A DNA stretch of 28,709 bases from an uncultured Blautia sp. (GCA_934426285.1 CAKRYE010000024.1:1-28709); one strand, 5' to 3'; positions 8,717-16,613 are shown, counted from the first letter of the stretch. The notes: generated by a model from the sequence alone, not told the origin. Translations and numbers: made by a program.

Positions 8717-9928
8717 ATGCTTACATTAGAAAGCTTTGAACAGGCAGCAGAGATTGTAAAACAGGTAACACAGGAAACAAAACTGATCAAAAGCAGTTAT
8801 TTCAGCGATCTGACCGGCAATAAGGTTTACCTCAAACCGGAGAATATGCAGCGCACAGGAGCATACAAGGTCCGCGGCGCTTATTATAAGATCAGTACTC
8901 TTTCCGAGGAAGAGAGAAATAAGGGACTGATCACAGCATCCGCAGGAAACCATGCCCAGGGTGTGGCTTATGCGGCACATAAATACGGAGTGAAGGCAGT
9001 GATCGTTATGCCTACCACCACTCCTCTGATCAAGGTTGAGAGAACCAAAAGCTATGGTGCACAGGTAATCCTTCACGGTGATGTATATGATGAGGCCTGC
9101 GCCCATGCCCTGGAACTGGCTGAGAAAGAGGGTTATACCTTTATCCATCCTTTTGATGATCCGGCAGTTGCCACAGGTCAGGGTACCATTGCCATGGAGA
9201 TCGTCCAGGAGCTTCCGCTTGTGGACTATATCCTGGTTCCTATCGGAGGCGGCGGTCTGGCAACAGGAGTTTCCACTCTGGCAAAGCTTCTCAATCCACA
9301 CATTAAGGTGATCGGTGTGGAACCGGCAGGAGCAGCCTGCATGAAGGCTTCCCTGGCTAAGGGAGAAGTGGTGACTCTTCCCCATGTAAATACCATTGCA
9401 GACGGTACTGCAGTACAGACACCGGGCAAGAAAATCTTCCCATATATCCAGCAGAATCTGGATGACATCATTACTATTGAAGACGATGAACTGATCGTAG
9501 CTTTCCTGGATATGGTGGAAAACCATAAGATGATCGTTGAGAATTCCGGCCTCCTTACAGTGGCTGCCCTCCGTCATCTGGATGTAAAGAATAAAAAGAT
9601 CGTTTCTATCTTAAGCGGAGGAAATATGGATGTGATCACCATGTCTTCCGTTGTCCAGCACGGACTGATCCAGAGAGACAGGATCTTTACAGTTTCAGTG
9701 CTGATCCCGGATAAGCCGGGTGAACTGGTGAGAGTTGCCAGTGTGATCGCCGGACAGCAGGGTAATGTAATCAAGCTGGATCACAACCAGTTTGTAAGTA
9801 CCAACAGAAATGCAGCTGTGGAACTGAAGATCACTCTGGAGGCCTTTGGCACAGAACACAAGAATCAGATCGTGAAGGCACTGGAGGATGCAGGCTGCAG
9901 ACCCCGCCTGATCAGACCAAGTTTATAA
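8717..9928 (+). CDS. ilvA: Threonine ammonia-lyase with C-terminal ACT domain
   Basis: PLP enzyme that deaminates threonine to 2-oxobutanoate, feeding isoleucine synthesis or threonine catabolism. The PLP lysine is Lys51 in GAYKVRGAYYK. The SAGNHAQGVA loop and the glycine-rich PLP phosphate site PIGGGGLATGVS are present. A single ACT domain occupies about 330-403 (VSVLIPDKPGELVRVAS). The 403-aa size with one ACT domain matches the short IlvA/TdcB-like class, not the 514-aa enterobacterial IlvA with two regulatory repeats. The start at 8717 is chosen because AGGAGG lies 6 nt upstream; an in-frame ATG at 8687 is inside ftsY. The 13-nt gap puts it in the ftsY transcript. Its place between two SRP genes has no obvious functional reason. 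Whether it is biosynthetic or catabolic cannot be decided here. Confidence 0.92.
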   Translation: MLTLESFEQAAEIVKQVTQETKLIKSSYFSDLTGNKVYLKPENMQRTGAYKVRGAYYKISTLSEEERNKGLITASAGNHAQGVAYAAHKYGVKAVIVMPTTTPLIKVERTKSYGAQVILHGDVYDEACAHALELAEKEGYTFIHPFDDPAVATGQGTIAMEIVQELPLVDYILVPIGGGGLATGVSTLAKLLNPHIKVIGVEPAGAACMKASLAKGEVVTLPHVNTIADGTAVQTPGKKIFPYIQQNLDDIITIEDDELIVAFLDMVENHKMIVENSGLLTVAALRHLDVKNKKIVSILSGGNMDVITMSSVVQHGLIQRDRIFTVSVLIPDKPGELVRVASVIAGQQGNVIKLDHNQFVSTNRNAAVELKITLEAFGTEHKNQIVKALEDAGCRPRLIRPSL

Positions 9929-9938
9929 ATATTTTTTC

Positions 9939-9960
9939 TGTCAAGAAAAAATACTTGACA
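9939..9960 (+). promoter_or_regulatory. Inverted repeat over the ylxM -35 element
   Basis: TGTCAAG (9939-9945) and CTTGACA (9954-9960) form a perfect 7-bp dyad with 8 nt between. The right arm contains the complete -35 hexamer TTGACA of the ylxM promoter. It overlaps an A/T-only inverted repeat (ATTTTTTC 9931-9938 with GAAAAAAT 9945-9952). The first could be an operator. The second is a very weak hairpin that could slow polymerase at the end of ilvA, and it is not called as a terminator. Confidence 0.35.
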
Positions 9961-9983
9961 CAGGTAAAATTATAAGGTATGAT
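9955..9983 (+). promoter_or_regulatory. Strong promoter for ylxM-ffh
   Basis: Perfect -35 TTGACA (9955-9960), an optimal 17-bp spacer and -10 TATGAT (9978-9983). The predicted start near 9990 leaves only about 10 nt before the ylxM ATG, which still covers the AAGGTGATT ribosome binding region. It separates SRP expression from the upstream rnc-smc-ftsY-ilvA transcript. Confidence 0.75.
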
Positions 9984-10000
9984 AGCCAAGGTGATTACAG

Positions 10001-10324
10001 ATGGAGAAGTTTGTAGAGCAGGGTTATTTGTATGATTTTTATGGTGAGCTTCTGACAGAGAGACAGCAGCAGGTTTATGAGAGCGTGGTGCTGGAGGATT
10101 ATTCTCTCAGTGAAGTGGCAGAGGATCTGGGAATCAGCCGCCAGGGTGTGCATGATATGGTAAAGAGATGCAACAAGACTCTGGAGGAATATGAACAGAA
10201 GCTCCATCTGGTTGAGAAATTCCTGAATATCAGAGCCCAGGTGAAAAGAATACGGGTTCTGGCACAGGAGTATCATTCCGAGGAAATTGCAAATATATCC
10301 AGCGAGATTTTAGAGGAGTTATAA
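10001..10324 (+). CDS. ylxM: SRP-associated helix-turn-helix protein YlxM
   Basis: Small cytosolic protein of the YlxM/p13 family. In Streptococcus YlxM binds SRP components and modulates Ffh and FtsY GTPase activity. The sequence has a sigma-region-4-like helix-turn-helix (about 17-58: [20 protein letters not shown], then [20 protein letters not shown]) followed by a charged helix. The length of 107 aa is typical. The stop is 3 nt before ffh, so the two are almost certainly co-translated. The promoter at 9955-9983 drives it. The HTH could suggest DNA binding, but the linkage to ffh favours the SRP role. Confidence 0.93.
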   Translation: MEKFVEQGYLYDFYGELLTERQQQVYESVVLEDYSLSEVAEDLGISRQGVHDMVKRCNKTLEEYEQKLHLVEKFLNIRAQVKRIRVLAQEYHSEEIANISSEILEEL

Positions 10325-10327
10325 TAT

Positions 10328-11683
10328 ATGGCATTTGAGAGCTTGACAGATAAACTGCAGAATGTGTTTAAGAAGCTTCGAAGCAAAGGCCGCCTTACAG
10401 AGGAGGATGTGAAGCTTGCCCTTAAGGAAGTTAAGATGGCTCTTCTGGAAGCAGATGTTAACTTCAAGGTTGTAAAGCAGTTTACCAAGTCCGTACAGGA
10501 GCAGGCAATCGGACAGGATGTTATGAATGGTCTGAATCCCGGTCAGATGGTGATCAAGATCGTAAATGACGAGCTGGTAAAACTGATGGGAAGTGAGACT
10601 ACAGAGCTGCCCATGCATCCGGGAAATGAGATCACTGTATATATGATGGCAGGTCTTCAGGGTGCAGGTAAGACAACTACGGTTGCCAAGCTTGCAGGTA
10701 AGCTGAAATCCAAAGGTAAGAAGCCTCTTTTGGTAGCCTGTGACGTTTACCGTCCCGCAGCGATCACACAGCTGCAGGTGAATGGTGAGAAACAGGGTGT
10801 GGAAGTTTTTTCCATGGGAGATAAGCAGAAGCCTGTAGACATTGCAAAGGCCGCAATTGAGCATGCAAAATCCCATCAGCAGAATGTAGTCCTGATCGAT
10901 ACTGCAGGACGACTTCATATAGATGAAGACATGATGCAGGAGCTTGCAGATATAAAAGAAAATATTCATGTGGATGCCACTGTTCTGGTGGTAGATGCCA
11001 TGACAGGACAGGATGCGGTAAATGTTGCCAAAACATTTGCAGACAAGGTTGGAATCGACGGTGTGATCCTGACTAAGATGGACGGCGATACCCGTGGTGG
11101 TGCTGCCCTTTCCATTAAGGCGGTAACCGGTAAACCTATCCTCTATGTAGGTATGGGTGAGAAGCTTTCTGACTTAGAGCAGTTCTATCCGGAGCGTATG
11201 GCTTCCAGGATCCTGGGTATGGGAGATGTAATGAGCCTCATCGAGAAGGCAGAAGCCGCTATTGATAAGGAACAGGCTCAGGACATGCAGAAGAAGCTGA
11301 AGAAGATGGATTTCGACTTCAACGACTACCTTACCAGCATGGAACAGATGAATAAGATGGGCGGCATTGGCAGTATTCTGAATATGCTTCCGGGAATGGG
11401 AAGCAAGATGAAGGATATTGAGGGAATGATTGATGAGAAGGCTCTGGACCGTACCAAGTCCATTATCCTTTCCATGACACCACAGGAGAGAACCAATCCG
11501 TCAATCCTGAATATTTCCCGTAAGAACCGTATTGCCAGAGGTGCAGGCGTGGATATCGCAGAAGTGAACCGTCTGGTCAAACAGTTTGAGCAAAGTAAAA
11601 AAATGATGAAGCAGATGCCTGGACTTATGGGCGGCAAAGCCGGCAAGCGAGGCGGCGGATTCAAGCTTCCTTTTGGACTCTGA
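10328..11683 (+). CDS. ffh: Signal recognition particle protein Ffh
   Basis: GTPase that binds 4.5S/6S RNA and signal sequences and delivers ribosomes to FtsY. The N domain is about 1-90. The G domain has P-loop GLQGAGKT (109-116), CDVYRPAAITQLQ, DTAGRLHIDEDMM and TKMDGDTRGG. The methionine-rich M domain (about 310-440) carries the RNA-binding segment and a flexible loop with MNKMGGIGSILNMLPGMG. The tail ends in a basic Gly/Lys stretch. The 451-aa length is normal. AGAGGAG lies 7 nt before the ATG. No terminator was found before rpsP, so readthrough into the ribosomal protein gene is likely. The SRP RNA gene was not seen in this window. Confidence 0.97.
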   Translation: MAFESLTDKLQNVFKKLRSKGRLTEEDVKLALKEVKMALLEADVNFKVVKQFTKSVQEQAIGQDVMNGLNPGQMVIKIVNDELVKLMGSETTELPMHPGNEITVYMMAGLQGAGKTTTVAKLAGKLKSKGKKPLLVACDVYRPAAITQLQVNGEKQGVEVFSMGDKQKPVDIAKAAIEHAKSHQQNVVLIDTAGRLHIDEDMMQELADIKENIHVDATVLVVDAMTGQDAVNVAKTFADKVGIDGVILTKMDGDTRGGAALSIKAVTGKPILYVGMGEKLSDLEQFYPERMASRILGMGDVMSLIEKAEAAIDKEQAQDMQKKLKKMDFDFNDYLTSMEQMNKMGGIGSILNMLPGMGSKMKDIEGMIDEKALDRTKSIILSMTPQERTNPSILNISRKNRIARGAGVDIAEVNRLVKQFEQSKKMMKQMPGLMGGKAGKRGGGFKLPFGL

Positions 11684-11740
11684 GCAGGACAGCTGACACA
11701 GGAGCCGGGGAACAGAACAGTTAGCGAAGCGAATAACGCT

Positions 11741-11769
11741 TTGACATAAAACCTAAGAGATAATATATT
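11741..11769 (+). promoter_or_regulatory. Promoter for rpsP
   Basis: Perfect TTGACA (11741-11746), 17-bp spacer and TATATT (11764-11769, five of six consensus bases). It lies in the 110-bp gap after ffh and gives the bS16 gene its own strong promoter in addition to readthrough from ylxM-ffh. The short leader ends in GGAGG before the ATG at 11794. Confidence 0.7.
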
Positions 11770-11793
11770 TAATTTAATGGAGGAAAAGAAACA

Positions 11794-12039
11794 ATGGCAG
11801 TTAAAATCAGATTAAGAAGAATGGGACAGAAGAAAGCACCTTTTTATAGAATCGTAGTTGCAGATTCCCGTTGCAAACGTGATGGAAGATGTATCGAAGA
11901 AATCGGAACATACGATCCAAACCTTGAGCCAAGCGCTGTAACAGTTGATGAAGAAGCAGCTAAAAAATGGCTTGCAGCAGGAGCTCAGCCTACAGACGTT
12001 GTAGCAAAAATCCTCAAAGATGCCGGAATCGAAAAATAA
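11794..12039 (+). CDS. rpsP: 30S ribosomal protein bS16
   Basis: Primary 16S rRNA binding protein of the 30S subunit. The start [28 protein letters not shown] segment (residues 3-26) is diagnostic, as is the [12 protein letters not shown] block and the [15 protein letters not shown] helix near the end. The length of 81 aa is standard. GGAGG lies 10 nt upstream. Its codon choice is visibly plainer and more A/T-ending than in neighbouring genes, as expected for high expression. The rpsP-khpA-rimM-trmD order is the classical ribosome-maturation cluster; RimM acts on the 30S head. Confidence 0.98.
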   Translation: MAVKIRLRRMGQKKAPFYRIVVADSRCKRDGRCIEEIGTYDPNLEPSAVTVDEEAAKKWLAAGAQPTDVVAKILKDAGIEK

Positions 12040-12102
12040 TTCAGATTTACCATGTAAGGTATTTCTGCAGCGTCCACAGGGGACGGGTCAGGGAGGTATG
12101 TA

Positions 12103-12333
12103 ATGAAAGAATTAGTGGAAGTAATTGCAAAATCTCTTGTTGAAAATCCGGATGAAGTAGTCGTTACTGAGACTGAAAAAGAAGACGCAGTTATTGTAGA
12201 ACTGAAAGTTGGACCTGCCGATATGGGCAAGGTGATCGGACGCCAGGGAAGAATTGCCAAGGCAATCCGTACTGTAGTCAAAGCGGCCTCTTCAAAAAGC
12301 AGCAAAAAAGTGATTGTGGATATTCTGCAATGA
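12103..12333 (+). CDS. khpA: KH-domain RNA-binding protein KhpA
   Basis: Small single-KH-domain protein (YlqC family). In streptococci and clostridia it pairs with KhpB (Jag/EloR) to bind RNAs and influence cell elongation and division. The GxxG loop that grips RNA is G46-R-Q-G49 in KVIGRQGRIAKAIR. The length of 76 aa is typical. GGGAGG lies 7 nt before the ATG. A 5-bp hairpin (CGTCC 12071-12075 with GGACG 12081-12085) sits just upstream of that site. A terminator follows at 12346, so khpA closes the rpsP transcript. Confidence 0.94.
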   Translation: MKELVEVIAKSLVENPDEVVVTETEKEDAVIVELKVGPADMGKVIGRQGRIAKAIRTVVKAASSKSSKKVIVDILQ

Positions 12334-12345
12334 AAATAAAAGGGA

Positions 12346-12378
12346 AAGGAGCTGTGGTTGCCATAGCTCCTTGTTTTT
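12346..12378 (+). terminator. Rho-independent terminator after khpA
   Basis: A 12-bp stem (12346-12357 with 12361-12372, one G-U pair) with a 3-nt loop is followed by TTTTT (12374-12378). It separates rpsP-khpA from rimM-trmD-queA, so the second group needs readthrough or a promoter that I could not place with confidence. Confidence 0.85.
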
Positions 12379-12386
12379 ACGATAAA

Positions 12387-12416
12387 TGTCAGGACAGATA
12401 GCTTTGCAGCCTGACA
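12387..12416 (+). promoter_or_regulatory. Stem-loop in the rimM leader
   Basis: TGTCAGG (12387-12393) and CCTGACA (12410-12416) are perfectly complementary over 7 bp with a 16-nt loop. They lie between the khpA terminator and the rimM ribosome binding site (GAGGAG about 12433-12438). No U-tract follows. The function is unknown; it could be an operator or an RNA element for rimM-trmD control. Confidence 0.35.
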
Positions 12417-12444
12417 GCATTATATATAAAAGAGGAGTCAGCAG

Positions 12445-12948
12445 ATGGAGGATTTATTAAAGGTAGGTGTGATCACCACCACACATGGTGTACGGGGAGA
12501 AGTTAAGGTTTATCCTACAACAGATCCGGAGCGTTTTCCGGAGCTGGATTATGTTCTGCTTGACACAGGCAGAGAAAAAAGAAAACTGGAAATTGAAAAA
12601 GTAAGATTTTTCAAGAATCTGGTGATCCTGAAATTTAAAGGCATTGATAATATCAATGATATTGAAATGTATAAACAGAGAGAACTGTGGATTCCCAGGG
12701 AAGAGGGACAGGATCTGGAAGAGGATGAGTACTATATTGCAGACCTGATCGGAATGAAGGTAGTCCTGGAGGACGGCAGCAGCTTTGGAACCCTGACAGA
12801 TGTTATGGAGACAGGTGCCAATGATGTATATGTGGTAGAGAACGGAGAAGGCCAGGAGATTCTTCTTCCAGCCATCAGGGAATGCATCCTGGATGTGGAT
12901 GTGGAGAAAAATGTGATGACCATCCATCTGATGAAAGGATTAATCTAA
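12445..12948 (+). CDS. rimM: Ribosome maturation factor RimM
   Basis: Assembly factor that binds bS19 in the 30S head and helps 16S rRNA processing. The N-terminal RimM domain begins LKVGVITTTHGVRGEVKVYP (residues 5-24), and a PRC-barrel follows from about residue 93 (DEYYIADLIGMKV). The length of 167 aa is typical. The ATG has GAGGAG upstream. The stop TAA directly abuts the trmD ATG with no intervening base, so the two are translationally coupled. Confidence 0.95.
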   Translation: MEDLLKVGVITTTHGVRGEVKVYPTTDPERFPELDYVLLDTGREKRKLEIEKVRFFKNLVILKFKGIDNINDIEMYKQRELWIPREEGQDLEEDEYYIADLIGMKVVLEDGSSFGTLTDVMETGANDVYVVENGEGQEILLPAIRECILDVDVEKNVMTIHLMKGLI

Positions 12949-13707
12949 ATGAATTTTCATGTTTTAACATTGTTTCCGGAAATGATTGAAAATGGCATGA
13001 ATACCAGTATCACAGGCCGGGCCATCGCCAAAGGGCTTCTTTCTCTGGAAGCCATTAACATCCGGGATTTTGCCTTTAACAAGCACCAGAAGGTAGACGA
13101 TTACACTTATGGCGGCGGTGCAGGGATGCTGATGCAGGCAGAACCGGTATATCTGGCCTATGAATCCATTGCCAGCCGCACGGCAAAGAAGCCCAGGGTG
13201 GTATATGTGACCCCTCAGGGACAGGTGTTTAACCAGAATATGGCCCGGGAAATGGCGGCAGAGGAGGATCTGATCTTTCTCTGCGGACATTATGAGGGAA
13301 TTGACGAACGTGTGCTGGAGGAAATTGTAACAGATTACGTGTCCATTGGAGATTATGTACTTACAGGCGGGGAACTGCCGGCTATGGTAATGATGGATTC
13401 CATATCCAGAATGGTACCGGGAGTACTGAATAACCAGGAGTCCGGAGAGACAGAATCCTTTGCCGGAAATCTTCTGGAATATCCCCAGTACAGCCGGCCG
13501 GAGGAATGGCACGGAAAAAAGGTACCGGAGGTACTGATGTCCGGACATCATGCAAATATAGAAAAATGGCGCAGAGAGCAGTCCATTCTCCGCACTGTCC
13601 AGAGACGGCCGGATCTGCTGAAAAAAGCAGACCTGACAAATAAAGAATGGAATTATGTACGCCAGTTAAGGAAACAGATGAAGGAAGAAGAGGAGCAGAC
13701 AAAATGA
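12949..13707 (+). CDS. trmD: tRNA (guanine37-N1)-methyltransferase TrmD
   Basis: SPOUT-class enzyme that methylates G37 next to the anticodon using S-adenosylmethionine and prevents +1 frameshifting. The N-terminus [11 protein letters not shown] is typical. The trefoil-knot cofactor site includes [12 protein letters not shown] and [17 protein letters not shown]. The [17 protein letters not shown] loop and the C-terminal helical domain ending in [10 protein letters not shown] are all present. The length of 252 aa is normal. It starts immediately after rimM, and its stop overlaps the queA start as ATGA (13704-13707). The usual next gene, rplS (bL19), is absent here. Confidence 0.97.
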   Translation: MNFHVLTLFPEMIENGMNTSITGRAIAKGLLSLEAINIRDFAFNKHQKVDDYTYGGGAGMLMQAEPVYLAYESIASRTAKKPRVVYVTPQGQVFNQNMAREMAAEEDLIFLCGHYEGIDERVLEEIVTDYVSIGDYVLTGGELPAMVMMDSISRMVPGVLNNQESGETESFAGNLLEYPQYSRPEEWHGKKVPEVLMSGHHANIEKWRREQSILRTVQRRPDLLKKADLTNKEWNYVRQLRKQMKEEEEQTK

Positions 13708-14729
13708 GAACAGCAGATTTTTATTATGATCTTCCTCAGGAACTGATTGCCCAGGATCCTCTGGAGGACAGAAGTTCATCCAGACTGATGCATATTTCCC
13801 TGAAGGATGGAAGTATAGAGCACAGACATTTTACAGATATTCTGGATTATCTGAACAAGGGTGATTGTCTGGTTATCAATGATACCAAGGTAATTCCTGC
13901 CAGATTATACGGACATAAGGAGGAGACAGGGGCGCTTATTGAGATTCTTCTCCTGAAGAGACGGGAAAATGATATCTGGGAGTGTCTGGTAAAGCCTGGT
14001 AAAAAGGCCCGTCCTGGAGCAAAGATCACTTTCGGAAACGGGATTTTGAAGGGCGAGATCCTGGATGTGGTAGATGAAGGTAACAGATTGATCCAGTTCC
14101 ACTATGAGGGAATCTTTGAGGAAATCCTGGACCAGCTGGGAGAGATGCCTCTGCCTCCTTATATCACCCATAAACTGAAAGACAAGAACCGTTATCAGAC
14201 AGTATATGCCAAACACGAAGGCTCTGCCGCAGCACCTACTGCAGGTCTGCATTTCACAGAGGAGCTTCTGGAAAAGGTAAAGGAAAAAGGGGTTAACATT
14301 GCCCACGTGACCCTTCATGTAGGCCTGGGAACCTTCCGTCCTGTAAAGGTAGATGATGTGGAAAAGCATCATATGCATTCAGAATTCTATATTGTGGAGG
14401 AGGATCAGGCAAAACTGATCAATGATACCAAGAAAGCCGGCGGCCGTGTGATTTCTGTGGGAACCACAAGCTGCAGAACTCTGGAATCCGCAACCGGTGA
14501 AGATGGAATTTTGAAAGCAGGCAGCGGATGGACTGAGATTTTTATTTATCCGGGATATCATTTCAAAATGATCGATGGACTGATCACCAATTTCCACCTT
14601 CCGGAATCTACCCTTCTCATGCTGGTATCCGCACTGGCAGGAAAAGAGACGATCATGCATGCCTATGAAGTGGCAGTGCAGGAAAAATACCGATTCTTTT
14701 CTTTTGGGGACGCCTGTATTTTGATCTGA
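13704..14729 (+). CDS. queA: S-adenosylmethionine:tRNA ribosyltransferase-isomerase QueA
   Basis: Transfers and isomerises the ribosyl part of S-adenosylmethionine onto preQ1 in tRNA, giving epoxyqueuosine at position 34. Family motifs visible are [12 protein letters not shown] at the N-terminus, [38 protein letters not shown] and the C-terminal [12 protein letters not shown]. The product is 341 aa with the start at 13704, which overlaps the trmD stop (ATGA). An earlier in-frame start inside trmD is not needed. RuvB and Tgt, frequent queA neighbours, are not in the window. A terminator follows 52 nt after the stop. Confidence 0.96.
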   Translation: MRTADFYYDLPQELIAQDPLEDRSSSRLMHISLKDGSIEHRHFTDILDYLNKGDCLVINDTKVIPARLYGHKEETGALIEILLLKRRENDIWECLVKPGKKARPGAKITFGNGILKGEILDVVDEGNRLIQFHYEGIFEEILDQLGEMPLPPYITHKLKDKNRYQTVYAKHEGSAAAPTAGLHFTEELLEKVKEKGVNIAHVTLHVGLGTFRPVKVDDVEKHHMHSEFYIVEEDQAKLINDTKKAGGRVISVGTTSCRTLESATGEDGILKAGSGWTEIFIYPGYHFKMIDGLITNFHLPESTLLMLVSALAGKETIMHAYEVAVQEKYRFFSFGDACILI

Positions 14730-14781
14730 CAGGAATATCCAACATTGGTTGAGTGGAGAGATCATACAAAGAACATAAAGA

Positions 14782-14814
14782 AACCAGGAGGCACAACGCT
14801 TCCTGGTTATTTTT
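14782..14814. terminator. Terminator shared by queA (+) and lipoprotein gene (-)
   Basis: AACCAGGA (14782-14789) pairs with TCCTGGTT (14801-14808). On + it is followed by ATTTTT. On - the stem is followed by TCTTTATG, so it can also end the convergent lipoprotein transcript. Confidence 0.8.
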
Positions 14815-14828
14815 GACCCAAATAATTC

Positions 14829-15062
14829 TTAATTATCTGTGTTTTCTACGTCTTCGGCATCGTCTGGATCATCGATGGCTTTCATATCATCATCTGAGGT
14901 ATCTGCATCCATGGCATTCAGCTCGTCTTCTGTAAGGGGCTGCAGATCATCCTCGAAAACCTCCTTGTTTGTAATATCATCCTCTGCCTTCTTGCCACAG
15001 CCGGACAGACCGATGGCAGCCAGAAGCATTCCTGTGAGCAAAAAATATTTAAATTTCTTCAT
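14829..15062 (-). CDS. Small acidic lipoprotein, function unknown
   Basis: A 77-aa product with a clear lipoprotein signal: basic start MKKFK, a hydrophobic run YFLLTGMLLAAIG, and the lipobox LSGC with lipidated cysteine near residue 22. The mature part is short and strongly acidic (many Asp/Glu, with repeats such as DDLQP, DADTSDDD and DDPDDAEDVEN) and has no recognised domain. The start at 15062 is preferred because GGAAAGG lies 9 nt upstream; starts at 15071 and 15080 would add a few residues. It is expected on the outer face of the membrane. Low complexity makes homology calls unreliable. It may bind cations or act as a linker-type surface peptide, but that is speculation. It is transcribed alone, divergently from capA. 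Confidence 0.7.
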   Translation of the reverse strand: MKKFKYFLLTGMLLAAIGLSGCGKKAEDDITNKEVFEDDLQPLTEDELNAMDADTSDDDMKAIDDPDDAEDVENTDN

Positions 15063-15149
15063 AAATTTCATCCTTTCCATTTGGGGTACAGTTATTCGCT
15101 TATGAAAATCTTTGACGTCTGTAATATTAATGTAACCTTTTGTCATAAT

Positions 15150-15178
15150 ATTATAACAAAAATGTGCCTTTATGAAAA
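15150..15178 (-). promoter_or_regulatory. Promoter for the lipoprotein gene
   Basis: Read on the minus strand: TTTTCA (15178-15173), 17-bp spacer, perfect TATAAT (15155-15150). The -35 matches four of six consensus bases. The leader would be about 80 nt. Confidence 0.5.
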
Positions 15179-15188
15179 GACTTATTTA

Positions 15189-15217
15189 TTGACGATTGTG
15201 TGAATTCTTTATATACT
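15189..15217 (+). promoter_or_regulatory. Promoter for capA
   Basis: TTGACG (15189-15194), 17-bp spacer, TATACT (15212-15217). It lies back to back with the lipoprotein promoter. The predicted leader is about 76 nt. Confidence 0.7.
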
Positions 15218-15246
15218 TTTAATAGTTACACCCATTTCAGGGTGGC

Positions 15247-15286
15247 TTCTGTTATACATAATTTCCGGAAATCTTTCCGGACAGAA
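15247..15286 (+). promoter_or_regulatory. Stem-loop in the capA leader
   Basis: CCGGAA (15265-15270) pairs with TTCCGG (15275-15280) around an ATCT loop. TTCTGT (15247-15252) can pair with ACAGAA (15281-15286) outside it, with a one-sided 12-nt bulge. It ends 13 nt before the capA ATG, right against a weak AGAGAGAAAG ribosome binding site, so an effect on translation is plausible. Confidence 0.35.
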
Positions 15287-15299
15287 AGAGAGAAAGTAT

Positions 15300-16613
15300 A
15301 TGTCTATACAAAAGAAACCCATAAGGGGAAGATCAGCAGCTTCAAGAAAAAGAAAGCTTCTGAGAAAATCCAGATATTACCAGAAGTCCCGCCAGAAGCT
15401 GTATCTGGCAGCAGGGGTTGGGATATTTGTTTTTGTCTTTATATTGATCCTGGCAGGAATCAGAGGATGTGGCAATTACCGTCATGCAAAAAAAGCAGCT
15501 TCAGATAATGTGGTTTCCATGAAAGCAACCCAGGATTCAGCTTCTGACAGCGTAGATGCAAAAGAAACGGAGAATACAGTTACAATGTCTGCACCTGTGA
15601 CTCTTACCTTGAGTGTGGTGGGCGACTGTACCCTAGGAACAGATGAGACCTTTGATTACAGCACCAGTTTAAATGCATACTACGAAAATAATGGTGCTGC
15701 CTATTTTCTGCAGAATGTAAAGAGCATTTTTGCAGCTGATGATCTGACCATTGCCAATTTTGAGGGCACTCTCACAGAATCGGATGCCAGGGAGGACAAA
15801 ACCTTTGCCTTTAAAGGCCCGGCAGAGTTTACCTCAATTCTCACATCAGGTTCTGTGGAAGCAGTTACCACAGCCAATAACCACAGCCATGATTATGGTG
15901 ATCAGGGCTATGAGGATACCATTGCAGCGCTGGATGCCGCAGGGATCGTAAATTTTGGTTATGATAAAACTGCTGTCATGGATGTAAAAGGTATGAAAGT
16001 GGGACTGGTGGGAATTTATGAATTGAAGGACCATCTGGAGAGAGAACAGCAGCTGAAAGATAATATTGCCAAGGTAAAAGCTGACGGCGCTCAGCTGATC
16101 GTAGTGATCTTCCATTGGGGAAATGAGAAAGAGACCTGTCCTGACAGCAATCAGACAACTCTGGGCCGTCTGGCTATCGATGAGGGCGCAGATCTGGTGT
16201 GCGGACATCATCCCCATGTTCTCCAGGGAATTGAGACCTACAAGGGGAAAAATATTGTCTACAGCCTGGGTAATTTCTGCTTCGGTGGAAACAGTGCCCC
16301 CAGTGATATGGACACCATGATCTACCAGCAGACCTTCACCATTGACCAGAATGGAGTAAAGACGGACAATGTGACCAATATTATTCCCTGCTCTATTTCC
16401 TCTGCAGCCTATGAGGGCTACAACAATTATCAGCCTACTCCGGAGGAAGGGGATGAGGCTGACCGGATCCTCTCAAAGATCAATGAGAGAACTTCTGAAA
16501 TTTCCACTGCTGAGGGAACTACCTTTACAGCAGAAACCAATTCAGCTGATGATTCCAAGAGTACAGATACTGTAGCCGGTGATTCCTCTGAGGATGAAAA
16601 TACAGCAGAATAA
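15300..16613 (+). CDS. CapA family membrane-anchored metallophosphatase
   Basis: Member of the PgsA/CapA family, whose founder takes part in poly-gamma-glutamate capsule synthesis; the domain is a calcineurin-like metallophosphatase fold. A strongly basic N-terminus (about 1-35) precedes one transmembrane helix (about 36-54, LAAGVGIFVFVFILIL). A Ser/Thr/Ala-rich spacer follows, then the domain (about 100-355). Metal and active-site motifs are VVGDCTLG (Asp109), NFEG (Asn153, Glu155), TTANNHSHDYG (Asn194, His195), FHWGNE and GHHPHV (302-307). The C-terminal 60 residues are Ser/Thr/Glu/Asp-rich and probably disordered. The catalytic part should face outside. No capB, capC or pgs partners are nearby, so a capsule role is unproven; many such orphan copies exist in Lachnospiraceae. 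Confidence 0.87.
   Translation: MSIQKKPIRGRSAASRKRKLLRKSRYYQKSRQKLYLAAGVGIFVFVFILILAGIRGCGNYRHAKKAASDNVVSMKATQDSASDSVDAKETENTVTMSAPVTLTLSVVGDCTLGTDETFDYSTSLNAYYENNGAAYFLQNVKSIFAADDLTIANFEGTLTESDAREDKTFAFKGPAEFTSILTSGSVEAVTTANNHSHDYGDQGYEDTIAALDAAGIVNFGYDKTAVMDVKGMKVGLVGIYELKDHLEREQQLKDNIAKVKADGAQLIVVIFHWGNEKETCPDSNQTTLGRLAIDEGADLVCGHHPHVLQGIETYKGKNIVYSLGNFCFGGNSAPSDMDTMIYQQTFTIDQNGVKTDNVTNIIPCSISSAAYEGYNNYQPTPEEGDEADRILSKINERTSEISTAEGTTFTAETNSADDSKSTDTVAGDSSEDENTAE

Noticed and set aside
9931..9952. Terminator after the threonine ammonia-lyase gene
   Set aside because: The stem is almost only A-T pairs and no U-tract follows it; too weak to call.
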